From Boletus sp. NGJ (taxonomy: Eukaryota > Basidiomycota > Agaricomycetes > Boletales > Boletaceae), in NCBI GenBank assembly GCA_019096195.1, contig JAGTXK010000169.1, positions 1-64,000 of the forward strand: a stretch of 64,000 nucleotides of DNA, given 5' to 3'. The position numbers and the translations under genes are program-made. The notes beneath the pieces were generated by a model. It did no database searches and was not told the origin of the DNA. It was given only the letters and a program-made list of their open reading frames with translations. Each line of letters starts with the position of its first letter. Within the stretch, counting starts at the first letter, position 1. Shown piece after piece: positions 33,861-44,200 of the stretch.

Positions 33861-34080
33861 ACCAGGGGCTGTTTTATATCTATCGATCCTTCATCTAGTT
33901 ACCCTTTCCAGGCCCTTCCATATCCTACATATATGCATGTTAGGCAGGCCTGGGTGTGTCTTACACATCTCATATATCTCAGGCCTGTCACGGTATCATC
34001 TGTACATGTCGGGTGTTTTGCAAGCAGGCTCACCATATGCTATGGGCATATTTGACTGCATCATATGTGTAGATTTTATA
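33861..34080 (+). repeat. Duplicated end segment at the right edge of the KDZ composite
   Basis: 33896-34060 is a diverged second copy of 33380-33545 (CCAGGCCCTTCC..., CTCATATATCTC..., TTTTGCAAGCAGGCTC..., CATATGCTATGGG). The first copy has its inverted counterpart at 10580-10760. The segment marks the probable right limit of the element. Confidence 0.6.
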
Positions 34081-34552
34081 TGAACTATGGATACTATACA
34101 TTCTACAATACTACAAACAATCTGTGACCAATGAGCTTCTGAAATGAACTATGAGAGATCTGTCCAAGCCTGTAGGCACTGTTACCCATGTGGTTCTATG
34201 GGTAATTGTATGAATTGCATCACATCATGTCATATGTACTACTAGGCATAGTGCATATTTACTCATCAGCCTCCTCATTGCCAGACTTCTCACCATTGGA
34301 CTCCTTGCTGCCAGACTGTTCATCATCAGGTTGTTTGATACCAATTTGCTTGTCACCACTGGCAGACCACTCATCACCAGACTGCATACTGGCAAAATCA
34401 TAATGAGACTGCTTGTCACCAGACTGCTCACCATCAGAGATACTGTGATGGGACTGCTTGCCATGATCCATTGAACCAGAATCCGACTCTAAGTCTGATA
34501 TGACCATGCCAAATTCGCCACACATGTTGTCATCAGTAAATACAGGATTTCA
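34081..34552. other. Acidic low-complexity fragment, no clear gene
   Basis: A minus frame at 34525-34259 encodes a Ser-, Asp-, Glu- and Gly-rich stretch (SDGEQSGDKQSH-type repeats), like acidic tails of transposon proteins. No start, domain or intact gene could be supported. Confidence 0.3.
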
Positions 34553-35535
34553 TTATAGTGCTCATAGTGCCATAGTAGTTTCATAGATAACTCATAGTGT
34601 TCATAGTATCATAGTATTGAAAGTGTATTCATAGTATCCATAGTATATTCATAGTGTTCATAGTATCATACAGTAGTATCATAGTATCATAGTATCATAG
34701 CATTTCATAGCATTCATAGTACATTCATAGTAGTCATAGTCATAGTAGTAATTTTAAGCTAATTCTAACCCTAATCCTAATCCTAATCCTAAATCAAAAG
34801 CATACAAAATGTGTAGTCAAAAAGTGCACAAAAAGTTAGTCAAATGTGTAGTCAAATGTGTAGTCAAATGTTGTACAAAAAGTATAGGAAAGAGTGTAGT
34901 ACAGTGTAGCAAACAGAGTGTAGTAAAAAAAAGCAAACAAAAGTGTAGCAGAGTGTAGTACAGTGTAGCAAACAAAGTGTACCAAAAGTGTACCAAAAAT
35001 GCGCACCAAAGTGTAGTAAAAGTGTAGTCACAATGTGTACCAAAAGTGTAGACCTACACTCAAAAAAATTATCCAAGTCCATTTTCCCACACTCAGTGTT
35101 AAAAAGCGGACATTGTTTGCCAATGTTTGTGCCACCATTCTTATATAAACAAGCCAGACTTCAAGAACATTCCCACACCCTCTTGTTTCTTAATTTTATC
35201 CTTCTCTATTCATTACATGAAGTCAACACTTCACTTTGTAAATCATTAGGATTGGGATTAGGATTGGGAGTGAAACTGGGACTGGCATTAGAATTAGAAT
35301 TAGAATTAGAATTAGAATTAATAGAATTAATATTTGATTGAATTTGAAATTAGAATTGGCTTGAAATTGGATTAGGATTAGGATTAGGATTTGGATTTGG
35401 ATTGCTAAGCCACTATGGAAGCACTATGTATACTATGGCATCACTATGACCACGATGAAAGTACTATGAGAATACTATGAGACACTATGAGAATACTATG
35501 ACAGACTATGGCCATACTATGAACAGAGTATAAGA
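34553..35535. repeat. Inverted-symmetry block of CATAGT and telomere-like repeats
   Basis: Left arm: TCATAGTA-type repeats (34553-34750), then CCCTAATCCTAATCCTAA (34765-34793). Right arm: TTAGGATTGGGATTAGG (35245-35268) and GGATTAGGATTAGGATTAGG (35370-35400), then ACTATGA-type repeats (35407-35530). Each right-arm word is the reverse complement of the corresponding left-arm word. The centre (34800-35060) is full of GTGTAGTC, GTGTAGCA and GTGTACCA words. The telomere-like units are degenerate and internal, so this is not a chromosome end. Confidence 0.8.
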
Positions 35536-35640
35536 CACTGTCATAGTACTATCAAACCGCTATCCAGTTGGATCCCTCACTATGAGCACTATGTTACTGT
35601 CCAGTACTGGACAGCACTGGACAGTTAGTCCTGTTTTTAC

Positions 35641-35863
35641 TGATGGACAATGATCCGACTGGCAGCATTGGTGAGGATGAGGACAATGAAGATGACTATG
35701 CTATTGTACCACCTGCAGGCAATGTCTCTGTGGCTGCTGAGTGTGGTGTGGCCAGCACTATGCAAGACTATATTGCACAGTGAAAGTGGGAAGTCTATCA
35801 AGTCGCATTGGCAGATCATCATAATTTGGAGGAATTAGACTCTAGCTCCAACTCTGATGTATA
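35641..35863 (+). pseudogene. Possible C-terminal remnant of a PIF/Harbinger-type transposase
   Basis: Encodes MDNDPTGSIGEDEDNEDDYA...MQDYIAQ, then one stop, then WEVYQVALADHHNLEELDSS. An acidic linker followed by a short helical tail is common at the end of fungal Harbinger transposases. The catalytic domain is absent. It faces the Myb/SANT gene tail to tail. Weak evidence. Confidence 0.25.
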
Positions 35864-35974
35864 ATTGTTCATAGTAAAATTATACTGTTTTTCAGACATA
35901 CATACAATTACAATATGAACAAGCTATAATGGGTTCATACTAGTACTACCTGCACTTGGGTTCTGTATCTTGTA

Positions 35975-37215
35975 TCAATCAGCAACATAGTTGAAGACGA
36001 CTAGTGTCATCAGAAAGTGAGGTATATACAGTACAACAGTGATGGTAGGATTTAATGTCATTTGCATAGTCAAGAAGTGTTGATGTTCATCGGACATCCC
36101 AGTGTGGCTGTAAAGCAAACTGGTCGCACTCACAGTGCTTTTCAATGGATCAATGAAGTTGTTGTTAAATGTGTCACTAAGGTGCTGAATGGAGGAGTCA
36201 ACAGCATGGAGTGCAACACTGGTCATGTTCTTGTGGCTGCTGCTTGCAACAGCCTTGTCACTACTTGAATGATGGCTATATTTGGTTGTGTATATGGAGG
36301 GGGAGTGGTATGAAATCGTGGAAGGTGGGAGACCAGCCAGTGAGAAGAGGAGTGATTGGTCAGTAATATCTGGTGATAATGATGAGAGAGGGCATTTCCT
36401 GAAGCCAGATAATGTTGGGATCTTTGACGTGCAGGAATATCCATTGAAGGAGGCATGGCACTGAGCGAGTTGATGGCTGTTGTGGTTGTGAAAATAGCAC
36501 AGGGCAACATTAGGGTTCACACTATCATCTGCGGTTGGAAGGGAATTCATCTCAATGGGCATTGCAAGGCCACTAAAGTCTATATCCTCCTCCATATTGT
36601 CGGCAGTGTTATTACACGTACTAGACTGTGGAGCATTGGCGTTGGATGTACCTGCACCACGAGCACCTCAATAGGCTGCAAATCCTATTTGACCACCGTT
36701 TGGAAAAATCTCCTCTATTTTTTCAAGATATCTCCAACCCCAGTTTTGGAACCCTTTCATTAACTGGTGCTATGAGGGGAAGTCAATTGGGCATTGTAAA
36801 AATTGTATAGAACATACCTTTTGCTTAATGAATCCATCATAGACATCACTAGCCACAGTACCATCAATATTAGCCCCTTTTGTGTTATCCCAATGGACTC
36901 CCGACTTTTCATGCCAGGTACAGATTGTTGTATATGTATTCTTTAGCTATAATCTACATTAAGGCTGGATCATCCAGAGACCTGGTGATCTGACCAGCTT
37001 ACCTGCCTCCATTTGTACCTAATACTCTTCATATCTTTGGGCTTACCGCTTACCAGAAGGGCCTTGATGTGTAAGGCTGCTGCATTGAATGTTACATCCT
37101 TGAAATTTGCCCCATCTCCACATTCAGAATGATACTCCACAAGGAAATCCACCAAAGCATCTGTCTCTTGATTGGTCCACTTTGCCTTGCCTACCAATTG
37201 CACATCTTGGGACAT
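35975..37215 (-). pseudogene. Myb/SANT-like DNA-binding protein of PIF/Harbinger type (one in-frame stop)
   Basis: Exon 1 (37215 to about 37002) encodes the SANT-like KWTNQETDALVDFLVEYHSE and the SIRYKWRQ helix and ends at a GTAAGC donor. Exon 2 (about 36918-36833) encodes TWHEKSGVHWDNTKGANI. Exon 3 starts after an AG near 36765 with HQLMKGFQNWGWRYLEKIEE and runs to 35975 through a Ser/Thr-rich region and a LHAVDSSIQHLSDTF helix. Fungal Harbinger elements usually carry such a Myb-like partner that helps the transposase bind the element ends. A TGA after GFAAY near 36670 interrupts exon 3. A transposon gene is much likelier than a host regulator. Confidence 0.65.
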
Positions 37216-38380
37216 AATATAGACAGTTTGATGTATGAGACTAATTAGAGATCAGACTTGGTTGCAAGCAAATTGGCGATGTTTGTCTGCACGATCAACA
37301 TATGTAGGAATTGGAGAGGGATTGAATCATCTGTAGGATATGGGGGCAAAGAAGGTTTGCAATGTTTCAGTCTCCACACCAATTCTGGAAGACAATGCTG
37401 CACTTTGAGCCACTAACAAAATAAAAGCAATCAATGAAAGTTTCTAAACTAGCATGTCCCAAACAAGCTCTTATAGAAAGTGTGATCAGGATAATGTGAC
37501 AAGCTGTAGCATCCTTCTTTTATCATTCGATCATGTCTGTCTTATACTTCTCGACTTCAAGTTTCTCGTCTGCTGTGGTTGGTATCCATGCTGGAGATTT
37601 GCCAAGTGATGGGTCCATTGGTAGACTTTTGGTTCTGTCAAGGTAACCACTCAGGTCTTGCATTTGGAGTGCACAAGTGAGTCAGAATTTCCAAGAGGAC
37701 CATTCTTTTCCAGCAGTGTCAAGTTTGGGAAGTTTAAAATCTTCTGGCTTCGACAAGGACATGGTTGCAGGTCTTCAAGTTGGATTTCTGCTTTTGGTTT
37801 ACTCAGGCTTTCGAGCTAGGGCTGATAACCCATTGAATACAGTAGGACTCAGTCACTGTAGTAGATAGTTACTAAGGTGCTCATTACCTATTGAACACAG
37901 TAGGACTAAGGTAATGTTAGTAAGAGTGTAGCTAATGAATAGTGTAGCTCACCTCAGTCACTGTAGTAGACAGTTACTGAGGTGTGTAGTGTACGAAAAG
38001 AGAACAACTACGGTCCCATGTAATTATGTAATCAGTGTACTACCGTTTGTATCGTATAGAAATGCTACAACGTGACAGAGATTTACCTTGCAAGCCGCAC
38101 GAAGGGACTGAAAATCACCGTAAAAAAATACGCAATGGAAAATCACTACCAGTAACATGCCAATGAAAAGATGTGACCACGATATCAGTGCCAATGTCAA
38201 TGTTTTACTACAGAAAACTGCCATTGTGAATGGTTATAAGTTACTTTACTTCCCTCAGTGTACACGGACACATAGTTACGAGATAAAATTCCCTCCACGA
38301 GACTACAAAGGTTGTCGCTACTGTATGCGGCCATTGTAACTACCTACAAAGTCTATAAACGGGATAAAAATAAAATAAAA
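37216..38380. other. Region between the Myb/SANT gene and the host gene border
   Basis: No recognisable gene. It is CpG-poor to about 38000 and then host-like. Short repeats of ACAGTAGGACT(C/A)AG and CACTGTAGTAGA(T/C)AGTTACT words lie at 37840-37990. It is probably the 5' and terminal part of the Harbinger-like element. Confidence 0.35.
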
Positions 38381-38416
38381 AACATCCTACCTAGCAAGCA
38401 TTCCGAACAGGGCCTA
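38381..38416 (-). repeat. 36-37-bp dispersed repeat, possible PIF/Harbinger-type terminus (copy 2)
   Basis: Nearly identical to 7798-7834 and in the same orientation. It is bordered by TAA on the host side. It sits exactly where the transposon-like DNA carrying the Myb/SANT gene changes to host DNA, which supports its being the element end. Confidence 0.5.
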
Positions 38417-38671
38417 AGAGCTGGCGCCTGCCGGGAACGCCTACGGTGGATCAATTTTCCAAGTCCTCGATGACAAAAGAAAAAGAGCACTACAAACGAT
38501 ACGAGATCCATTATCGACAGACAGTTACGAAATATATACAATCCATGTGTACAGGGGGTGTCGAGTACGCATCTAACGACTTCGGATACGCCGCGGTTTC
38601 GAATATCAGGTTGGGGTGGGTTACGACCTTTTGGAGGCCGTTCCCAATCTACGACGACCGGCGTGGCGCGT

Positions 38672-40850
38672 TTAACCGAACCCAAACAAGATGCCGAACA
38701 GATCCTTCCACCCCCTCTTCACGACGAACCGCGCGCCCCCTCCGTATTCATCCGCGAGCCACTCGAGGTATCGACCGTCTAACGAACTGAGCGGCCCGAG
38801 CTCAAATGACAGGATGTCTTTGGGTGTAATGTAAATCACCTCCGCGTCTGGCGGTGTCCCAGATGAAGAGGTATGAACCAGTGTCGTGGACGATACGGGG
38901 ATCAAGCTTGCCAAACGCGAGAGTTGGAAACATGTGTTGGCGTGGAACGTCTGCAGTAACGCAAGCGTCGTCAACAGTTGCCGTTCTCGCCGCTCGTGCA
39001 GTGCCTGCTCCACATCCCCACTTGATTCGGGCCCGCTCAGCCTCGGCATTGAAACAAACGTAGAACCGGAACTAGAAGTTGTTTGGCGTCGCTGAACGCC
39101 GCTAGAAGACGAGGACGAAGAGGGTCCGCTGGTATGACCGCTGACCAAGGACATCCCGCCCGATTTTCGCATGCCCTTGACATTCGGACCTGAACTTCCA
39201 CTCGGCCGCCCTTCGATCCCCATTCCAACGTTTCTCATATAGGCTCCGCCCAAACTCAGGTCGTCATCTCCGTCCAGCCGAATCTTTCCCCAGTCAGCAA
39301 TCGAGCCATTATTTCCGGTGGAGTAAGACGTCGATGAATTACCTCGCCAGGATCCCATCCAGAGACCAGCACAGACGAGGCAGACGTCTTCATATACTTG
39401 CCACGCATCCGTCCAAGAGGATATCGGTTTTGCTCTGGGATCGACCTCGGAGGAAAGCTGGCAACAATCATATAAAGAGTCGCTTCCTTCCAGTCGTAGG
39501 ATTCTGTCCAATTCATTCCACTGGGAGTCGATTAGCAAAGCGAGCAACAGGGTGAATGATGATAAACTTGCCAATTTTACATCGCTCCAGGTGAATCGTA
39601 CAAGAGAAAGACGATGAGTAGGACTTTTGACGGTCGTTTGTTGAATCGGTTTAGACAAATACAACGTCGGTCTCGACGTTCGTGAGGGCGTCGAAGTCGT
39701 CAAGTCAATCACGAGATCATAATATGACGGTTTTTCGAGAAAAATTGCATCTGTCGTGCATGCGATCCATCCGCGACCCGTTTTTCCTTCGTGGTGCATC
39801 TTATCCAGGTCGCTAAGAGTGACCATCCCGAGGACCTTGATACCCTCTTTCGATTTACCCCTGAGTCGTGTGCGGGTCCATGACGAGGGATCTTCGGTCC
39901 CTTCTGAGGTGAGCAACGATGGATATAGCTGAGCTTCAAAGCAGATGTCGGCAGCCACTTGACAGAGGATGCAGGCAGCCTCTACTGGTGGCAATGTATA
40001 GATTAGAATACGCCGTCGTCCGAGCACGTGTTTATACAGAGTAAACACAGACGGGCCCAATATGCGCAGCAAGTGTGGGAGGTGGAGAGTTGGTTGAGAT
40101 GGGGAATACCCGATGCTGGACTAGATGAAAAACGTCCATTAGTACGCAGAGCAGGACTCGAAACCGTCTCGCCTCACGTCGTCTAGTTCATGACTCCATC
40201 CATGCCACTCCCCGGCTGCGCCGAGATCCGCCCTCCGAACCTTGCGCTCCTCGAAGAAAGTTTGCGCAGGAACCCAATCGGATTCGACAGGCTCTAGCAT
40301 GCCTCCGCTTTCCAAAGACGAATAAATAGTATCAACGAGTGTCTTGAGGGCATCCACGTGTCTCCAGGGCCTTGGTCTAACCGAATTTTTTACGAGTAGT
40401 ATGCCCAGCGAGGAAAGTCGGAATCCACGCTGTCCGTGTTCCGTAGTTTTCCGGCGGCGAAATACACAGACGCCTGGGTGACTGTCTTTTGTGAAGTACC
40501 TGAGGGTGATTGCTGTGAAGATAGGCAAAGTAACAGGGCCTGAGGAGTTGAACGTACACGACGTCCCGGTCAACCAAATGTAGGCCACTGGGGAGGGTAC
40601 TGAACTCGACACCATCAAGCTGGAGATCTACACGGTATTTGAGAACAAACTCGAGTCCAGAACGACACTACTTACCATCACTCGCCTTCAAGCACCAATC
40701 AACCACATTCCCCTTGGTCGGATGGAACGAGGCATGGAATATCGCAACTATGGCGAAAACCCAAAGTCGGTTGAGGGCTCGAATGACTGTAAAACATTGA
40801 AACATACCTATGTCCTGTGGTACGCACGCTGTCTGGTCGACGTTTTCCAT
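38672..40850 (-). CDS. Anr2/DENND11-like DENN-domain protein (DUF2347/DUF4484 type)
   Basis: Five exons: 40850-40808, 40747-40676, 40627-40558, 40499-40178 and 40120-38672. All introns are GT-AG of 47-60 bp, the last with a perfect TACTAAT branch site. They join in frame to 651 residues. The N-terminus VAIFHASFHPTKGNVVDW and LPSGLHLVDRDVVYFTKD, and the central VFTLYKHVLGRRRILIYTLPP, are hallmarks of the LCHN/Anr2 branch of DENN proteins. Members are thought to act in membrane traffic, possibly as Rab exchange factors; the substrate is unknown. A Ser-rich low-complexity insert lies near residues 470-530. The ATG at 40850 is the first in frame, though about 70 codons 5' of it are also open, so extra 5' exons cannot be excluded. 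It is divergent from prefoldin 5 and appears intact. Confidence 0.85.
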
Positions 40851-41634
40851 GATCTTCCTGACAACTGCGGACTGCTGTTGCCAGTACGCAGCATGCGGTG
40901 TGCAATGTGCGAGATACACGCGCCTCTCACGGTCTAAATACGTGGAACTAGCTCCTTTTCCAGCAGCCACTGGAGTCGCCTTTGCAAGCTTTACTTCTCC
41001 ACTTGGAGTGCTCAGTCTGGACGCTTTTGAAAGGATGGATTTTTCGTTTGCTTTACAAGGCAAGCTTATTTGTATCTGTTCCCCTGGTGCAGTGACCCAC
41101 TCTTCCTGGATTGATCACCACTGGCAGTATTGTCTCTGTGGATTCTCCAAAGGCCAATACAACTCGGTCACAAGACGCCGCGAGCCTTTCACAATTACAC
41201 AAGCGAGTTTCCCGACGCTATCTCTTGCAGACCACGATGCTCGTGTACACTTTTGATAAAATATCCTTGTCCATCATGTTCATGCATGAGCATATGAGTT
41301 GACGGCTAAATTTTAAACGTTGGCCGTGCTGGCAGGACAATGCGGACAACCTCGTACGCCATTCAGGCAAGCATTCAGGCTGCATAGTTAACGGGTCACG
41401 CGGTGACTGGTTGCGAGTTCCATATTGCTCCGAGAATAGAGATAGCACTGACGGTTACCATACGTTTCGATTCTGGGAGACTGAGAATCCGACATCCAGG
41501 GTCCACATCAAGTTGGTTAGTGACATTGGACATTGAATATTCCCGTTTTCCAAAGCAAGGAAGACAGGGGCTAATTGTCACGGAATGGTCACGCATGGAA
41601 GTATGGTCACGTTATCGTTTCTATTCCGCGTACC
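40851..41634. promoter_or_regulatory. Divergent intergenic region between the DENN gene and prefoldin 5
   Basis: About 780 bp between two start codons on opposite strands, so it should hold both promoters. No clear TATA box. Open frames of up to 148 codons on the plus strand show no domain and overlap the DENN gene's first exons. Confidence 0.5.
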
Positions 41635-42275
41635 ATGACCTCCTCTCAACCTCAACAAATCAACGTTGCTGACTTGGACATCCAACAGCTCGCTGACGTG
41701 CGACGGCAGCTGGAAGAAGTGAAATCTCCACTCTTCTCCCTAGTTTAGCCTGCCGATTCTGACATCCACGCTTTCACGTATCCAGGAATTGAATCACTTG
41801 ACTAGTTCCTTTGCCCAACTCAAGCAGGCTCAGTCGAAATTCAAGTCTTGCCTCGAGAATGTTGGCGAAGTTAAACCTAAAAATGCAGGTAAGTCGAATT
41901 GGTTCGCGCATAGTAAGCGGTAGGATTGACGTGGCGATTGCTTAGGCACGACAATCTTGGTTCCTTTGACTAACTCCCTCTACGTCCCTGGCAAGCTGAC
42001 TGACACGGAGCACGTTATCGTTGATGTCGGTACAGGCTACTACGTGAAAAAGGTGATTTCATATCAGCTGAAGCTGTGTTCCTGCTATTGATCAGGTTCA
42101 GACCCGCGCAGAGGCAACAAAATATTACAGGGCAAAAGTGGAGTTTATCCACACGAACCTTGAGACGTTATCAGATACCATACAAAAGAAGCAGGACAAC
42201 ATGAACTACTTGCTCAACGTGATGCAAGCAAAGCTTCAGGCACAGACTCAGGGCTCGTCGAAAAGCGTGTCGTGA
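41635..42275 (+). CDS. GIM5: Prefoldin subunit 5 (GIM5-type)
   Basis: Four exons (41635-41718, 41786-41888, 41946-42052, 42096-42275) join in frame to 157 residues, the normal size. The family core is clear: an N-terminal helix ([20 protein letters not shown]), [12 protein letters not shown], then the beta-hairpin region [17 protein letters not shown] and [13 protein letters not shown], then a C-terminal helix. The two helices form the coiled-coil arm of this alpha-type subunit. Prefoldin is a cytosolic hexamer that hands nascent actin and tubulin to the CCT chaperonin. All introns are GT-AG and 43-67 bp. The gene appears intact and is single in the window. Confidence 0.95.
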
Positions 42276-43043
42276 AGTGATTGCAGGATGGAAAGTGAAT
42301 GACGCGACTATATTTGATTTGGAGTGGATGATAGTTGGGCAGACGATGAAATACTTCTCTCAGGTGTAAACTACGATACCATTCATGTAAGTTTTTGTTG
42401 TCCCGAAGACCGACCTCGTCGTGGATCGATCGATAGAGTGTATTGACGGATGTCACAACAGGCTCGCAAAATGCCTTCCTTATTATGCTGTACGAATCAT
42501 TTGTCGTCCAGGACGCCAGCCAAGTGAGGTTATTCTCTGTACGTGGTGCTTGTGGTCTCAGTGAGCCCTATAGTGAACTTGCGTGCACCAAGGACGTGAT
42601 CTGTCAATCTTTGGGTGCATTGCCCTCTTCGAAGAGCATGACAACTGATTCGTTGGCGACCTCTCCCGCTTTATGCAGCAAGGGACATGTCTTTTGAGTG
42701 AAGCTTCACGTATCCACCGCGAAGCCATAGGCTGCTCGGTGTCATGTCAGGATACATTCACAGGGATTTCACCAAACTAAACGATAGCCAATCAGGAATT
42801 GGCGGATAAGTGGACTATCAAGTCGATCTGACGACCACTGCAATGGATGCCAAAGCATGCCACATGTCGGATCAACATTCTGGAAGTGGCCCATACGTCA
42901 CCTTCGTGTCCAACAGGATGTATGTATGTTCTGGTCATGCTATCGCAAATTTATTTCCTTTCCGAGCCAATGTCCACCGACAACATAAATACGCCTCCTC
43001 CGACGCACAGTTACATTCCCAACCCACCTTCCCCTCTCCAGCC
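42276..43043. other. Intergenic region, prefoldin 5 to hydrophobin
   Basis: No recognisable gene; short frames only (84 codons at 42443-42697). A TATA-like CATAAATA (42983-42990) lies 54 bp before the hydrophobin ATG, so the hydrophobin promoter is in this stretch. Confidence 0.5.
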
Positions 43044-43498
43044 ATGTTCCTTCCCTTCTCTGCCTATCTCGCCATTGCCACTGCCGTCGCCGCCAGCGCG
43101 CGCATGGAACGGCATATGCATATCCGCCGCGACAATACTTTCAGTCAGTGCGATACAGGCGCGGTCAAGTGCTGCAATAGCGTCACTAACGTAGGTTTCC
43201 GCCACTTGGTTGTCGCTCGTGCCCCTTGCTTACGCTTTCAAGGCATCTGATATCGCGAGCATCCTTGATATATTCTCCTACTCGTACGACCCAGCAGACA
43301 GCGTCGGGATCGACTGTACTCCGTTCAACATTTATGGCGCAGGAGAAGCTGCCTCTTGCCAGCAACAGCCTGTATGTTGTTCGAACAACAACTATGTAAG
43401 TCTTGGACCTTGTCTCTACCCGTCGCTTCTCAGATCTTCCCCTCGGGATCCAGAGCGGCTTCATCAATGTCGGGTGTTCTCCGATGGACTTCAACTAG
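43044..43498 (+). CDS. Class I hydrophobin
   Basis: Three exons (43044-43190, 43243-43395, 43454-43498) encode 114 residues. A signal peptide (MFLPFSAYLAIATAVAASA) is followed by the eight-Cys hydrophobin pattern: QCDTGAVKCCNS, then IDC, ASC, PVCC and VGCSPM. The first spacing, C-x6-CC, and the Cys-pair arrangement fit class I. These secreted proteins self-assemble into amphipathic rodlet layers on hyphae, spores and fruit bodies. The last intron acceptor (GGATCCAG|AGC) was chosen because it gives the conserved INVGCSPMDFN ending; an earlier AG would not. Two small introns at conserved places also fit basidiomycete hydrophobins. Confidence 0.93.
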
Positions 43499-43928
43499 GC
43501 ATCATCTTGCAGGAATCGCGCACGCCGCGTAGTTGTGTTTTCTTTCCTGTCTGTTTTCAAAAATTTGGGCATGTTTTGTTATCCACATGTTCGGTGGTCT
43601 TGGCGGTGTGTGTAGCTTCTTTAATGCCAAAAAAATATAGAAAGAGTCCTTCTGAACATTTATACGGGATATCCTCGAATACCCAGTGCAATCGGATCTA
43701 GACGAGTGGATAGCTTCTGCTCTTTGATTGTGATACCTAATAGCAAACTATCTAGACGCCGAGCTCCTTCTGGTGACCAGTCCGTAGACTTCGGCGCATC
43801 ACTTTGGTCGAATGCATAAACGTAGGCGATCTTTCTTCTTACCATTTACACAGCTTAGTTTGCTTTGGTCCATGCACCGAAGTCACGGTCCAACGTAGTA
43901 ACCGGCCGCCGTCAAGGACCAGGGTATA
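43499..43928. other. Intergenic region downstream of the hydrophobin
   Basis: 3' flank of the hydrophobin gene and sequence without recognisable coding content. Confidence 0.4.
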
Positions 43929-44200
43929 TGCGCATCGTACTCTTGCGTATATGGAAACCTAGAGACGACGGTCACCCAGAACTTGTGTATGATTTTAACT
44001 GGGGGCTCTTGGGAAGACGGTCAGGACTCGGACAGCAGCAAGTGTTTCGTATGTAACTCATCGCGCCTTCTCCGCATCCTCAGTCAATTTCGAAGATTCG
44101 GTGGACGCCGAGATTCGAGAATGATCCGATGGCCTTGTCTGCAACACTATGTTCGAGGAGAGTCCCGGAGAACACAGGTCGTTGGTGAATAGTCAGACGT
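43929..44200 (+). pseudogene. Fragment of a HET-domain gene (C-terminal part)
   Basis: LRIWKPRDDGHPELVYDF at about 43935-43999 matches LRVWKAGDDGPPELVYDF in the C-terminal part of the HET gene downstream (about 46551-46604). It is followed by a GGSWEDGQDSD-like acidic stretch resembling the SDSWEDISASDD tail. No HET domain precedes it. A partial duplication or remains of a deleted tandem copy is likely. Confidence 0.6.

Larger units (their letters stand above)
10381..34080. mobile_element. Giant composite KDZ-type DNA transposon carrying a TET/JBP-like gene (decayed)
   Basis: I read this as one element because inverted copies of the same minisatellite array lie at its two sides (10.6-12.96 kb, and 28.69-33.86 kb in the opposite orientation), flanking a 15.7-kb core. 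Core genes in order: Pro-rich protein (minus), Cys-cluster protein (plus), acidic KDZ-neighbourhood protein (minus), KDZ transposase (plus), coiled-coil protein (plus), TET/JBP oxygenase (minus). All are broken. The region is poor in CpG. Later insertions are solo LTRs at 11077-11974 and 16834-17792 and Tc1 elements at 13440-15053, 29471-32572 and 30514-32112. Without them the element is about 17 kb. Linkage of KDZ transposases with TET/JBP genes is established for mushroom fungi. The exact ends are uncertain; no terminal duplication was identified. Confidence 0.65.

Noticed and set aside
28695-34055. Long open frames (248, 281 and 259 codons) on the plus strand across the right array
   Set aside because: They follow the minisatellite in several frames at once, have no domain, and arise because the repeat lacks stop codons. 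Treated as repeat by-products.
34765-35400. Chromosome end (telomere)
   Set aside because: The telomere-like units are degenerate, short, inward and flanked by more than 28 kb of other sequence with host genes.
37677-37868. 63-codon plus-strand frame as a small gene
   Set aside because: No start context, no domain, in a CpG-poor transposon-like region.
40810-41256. 148-codon plus-strand frame between the DENN and prefoldin genes
   Set aside because: Overlaps the well-supported first exon of the minus-strand DENN gene and shows no domain.
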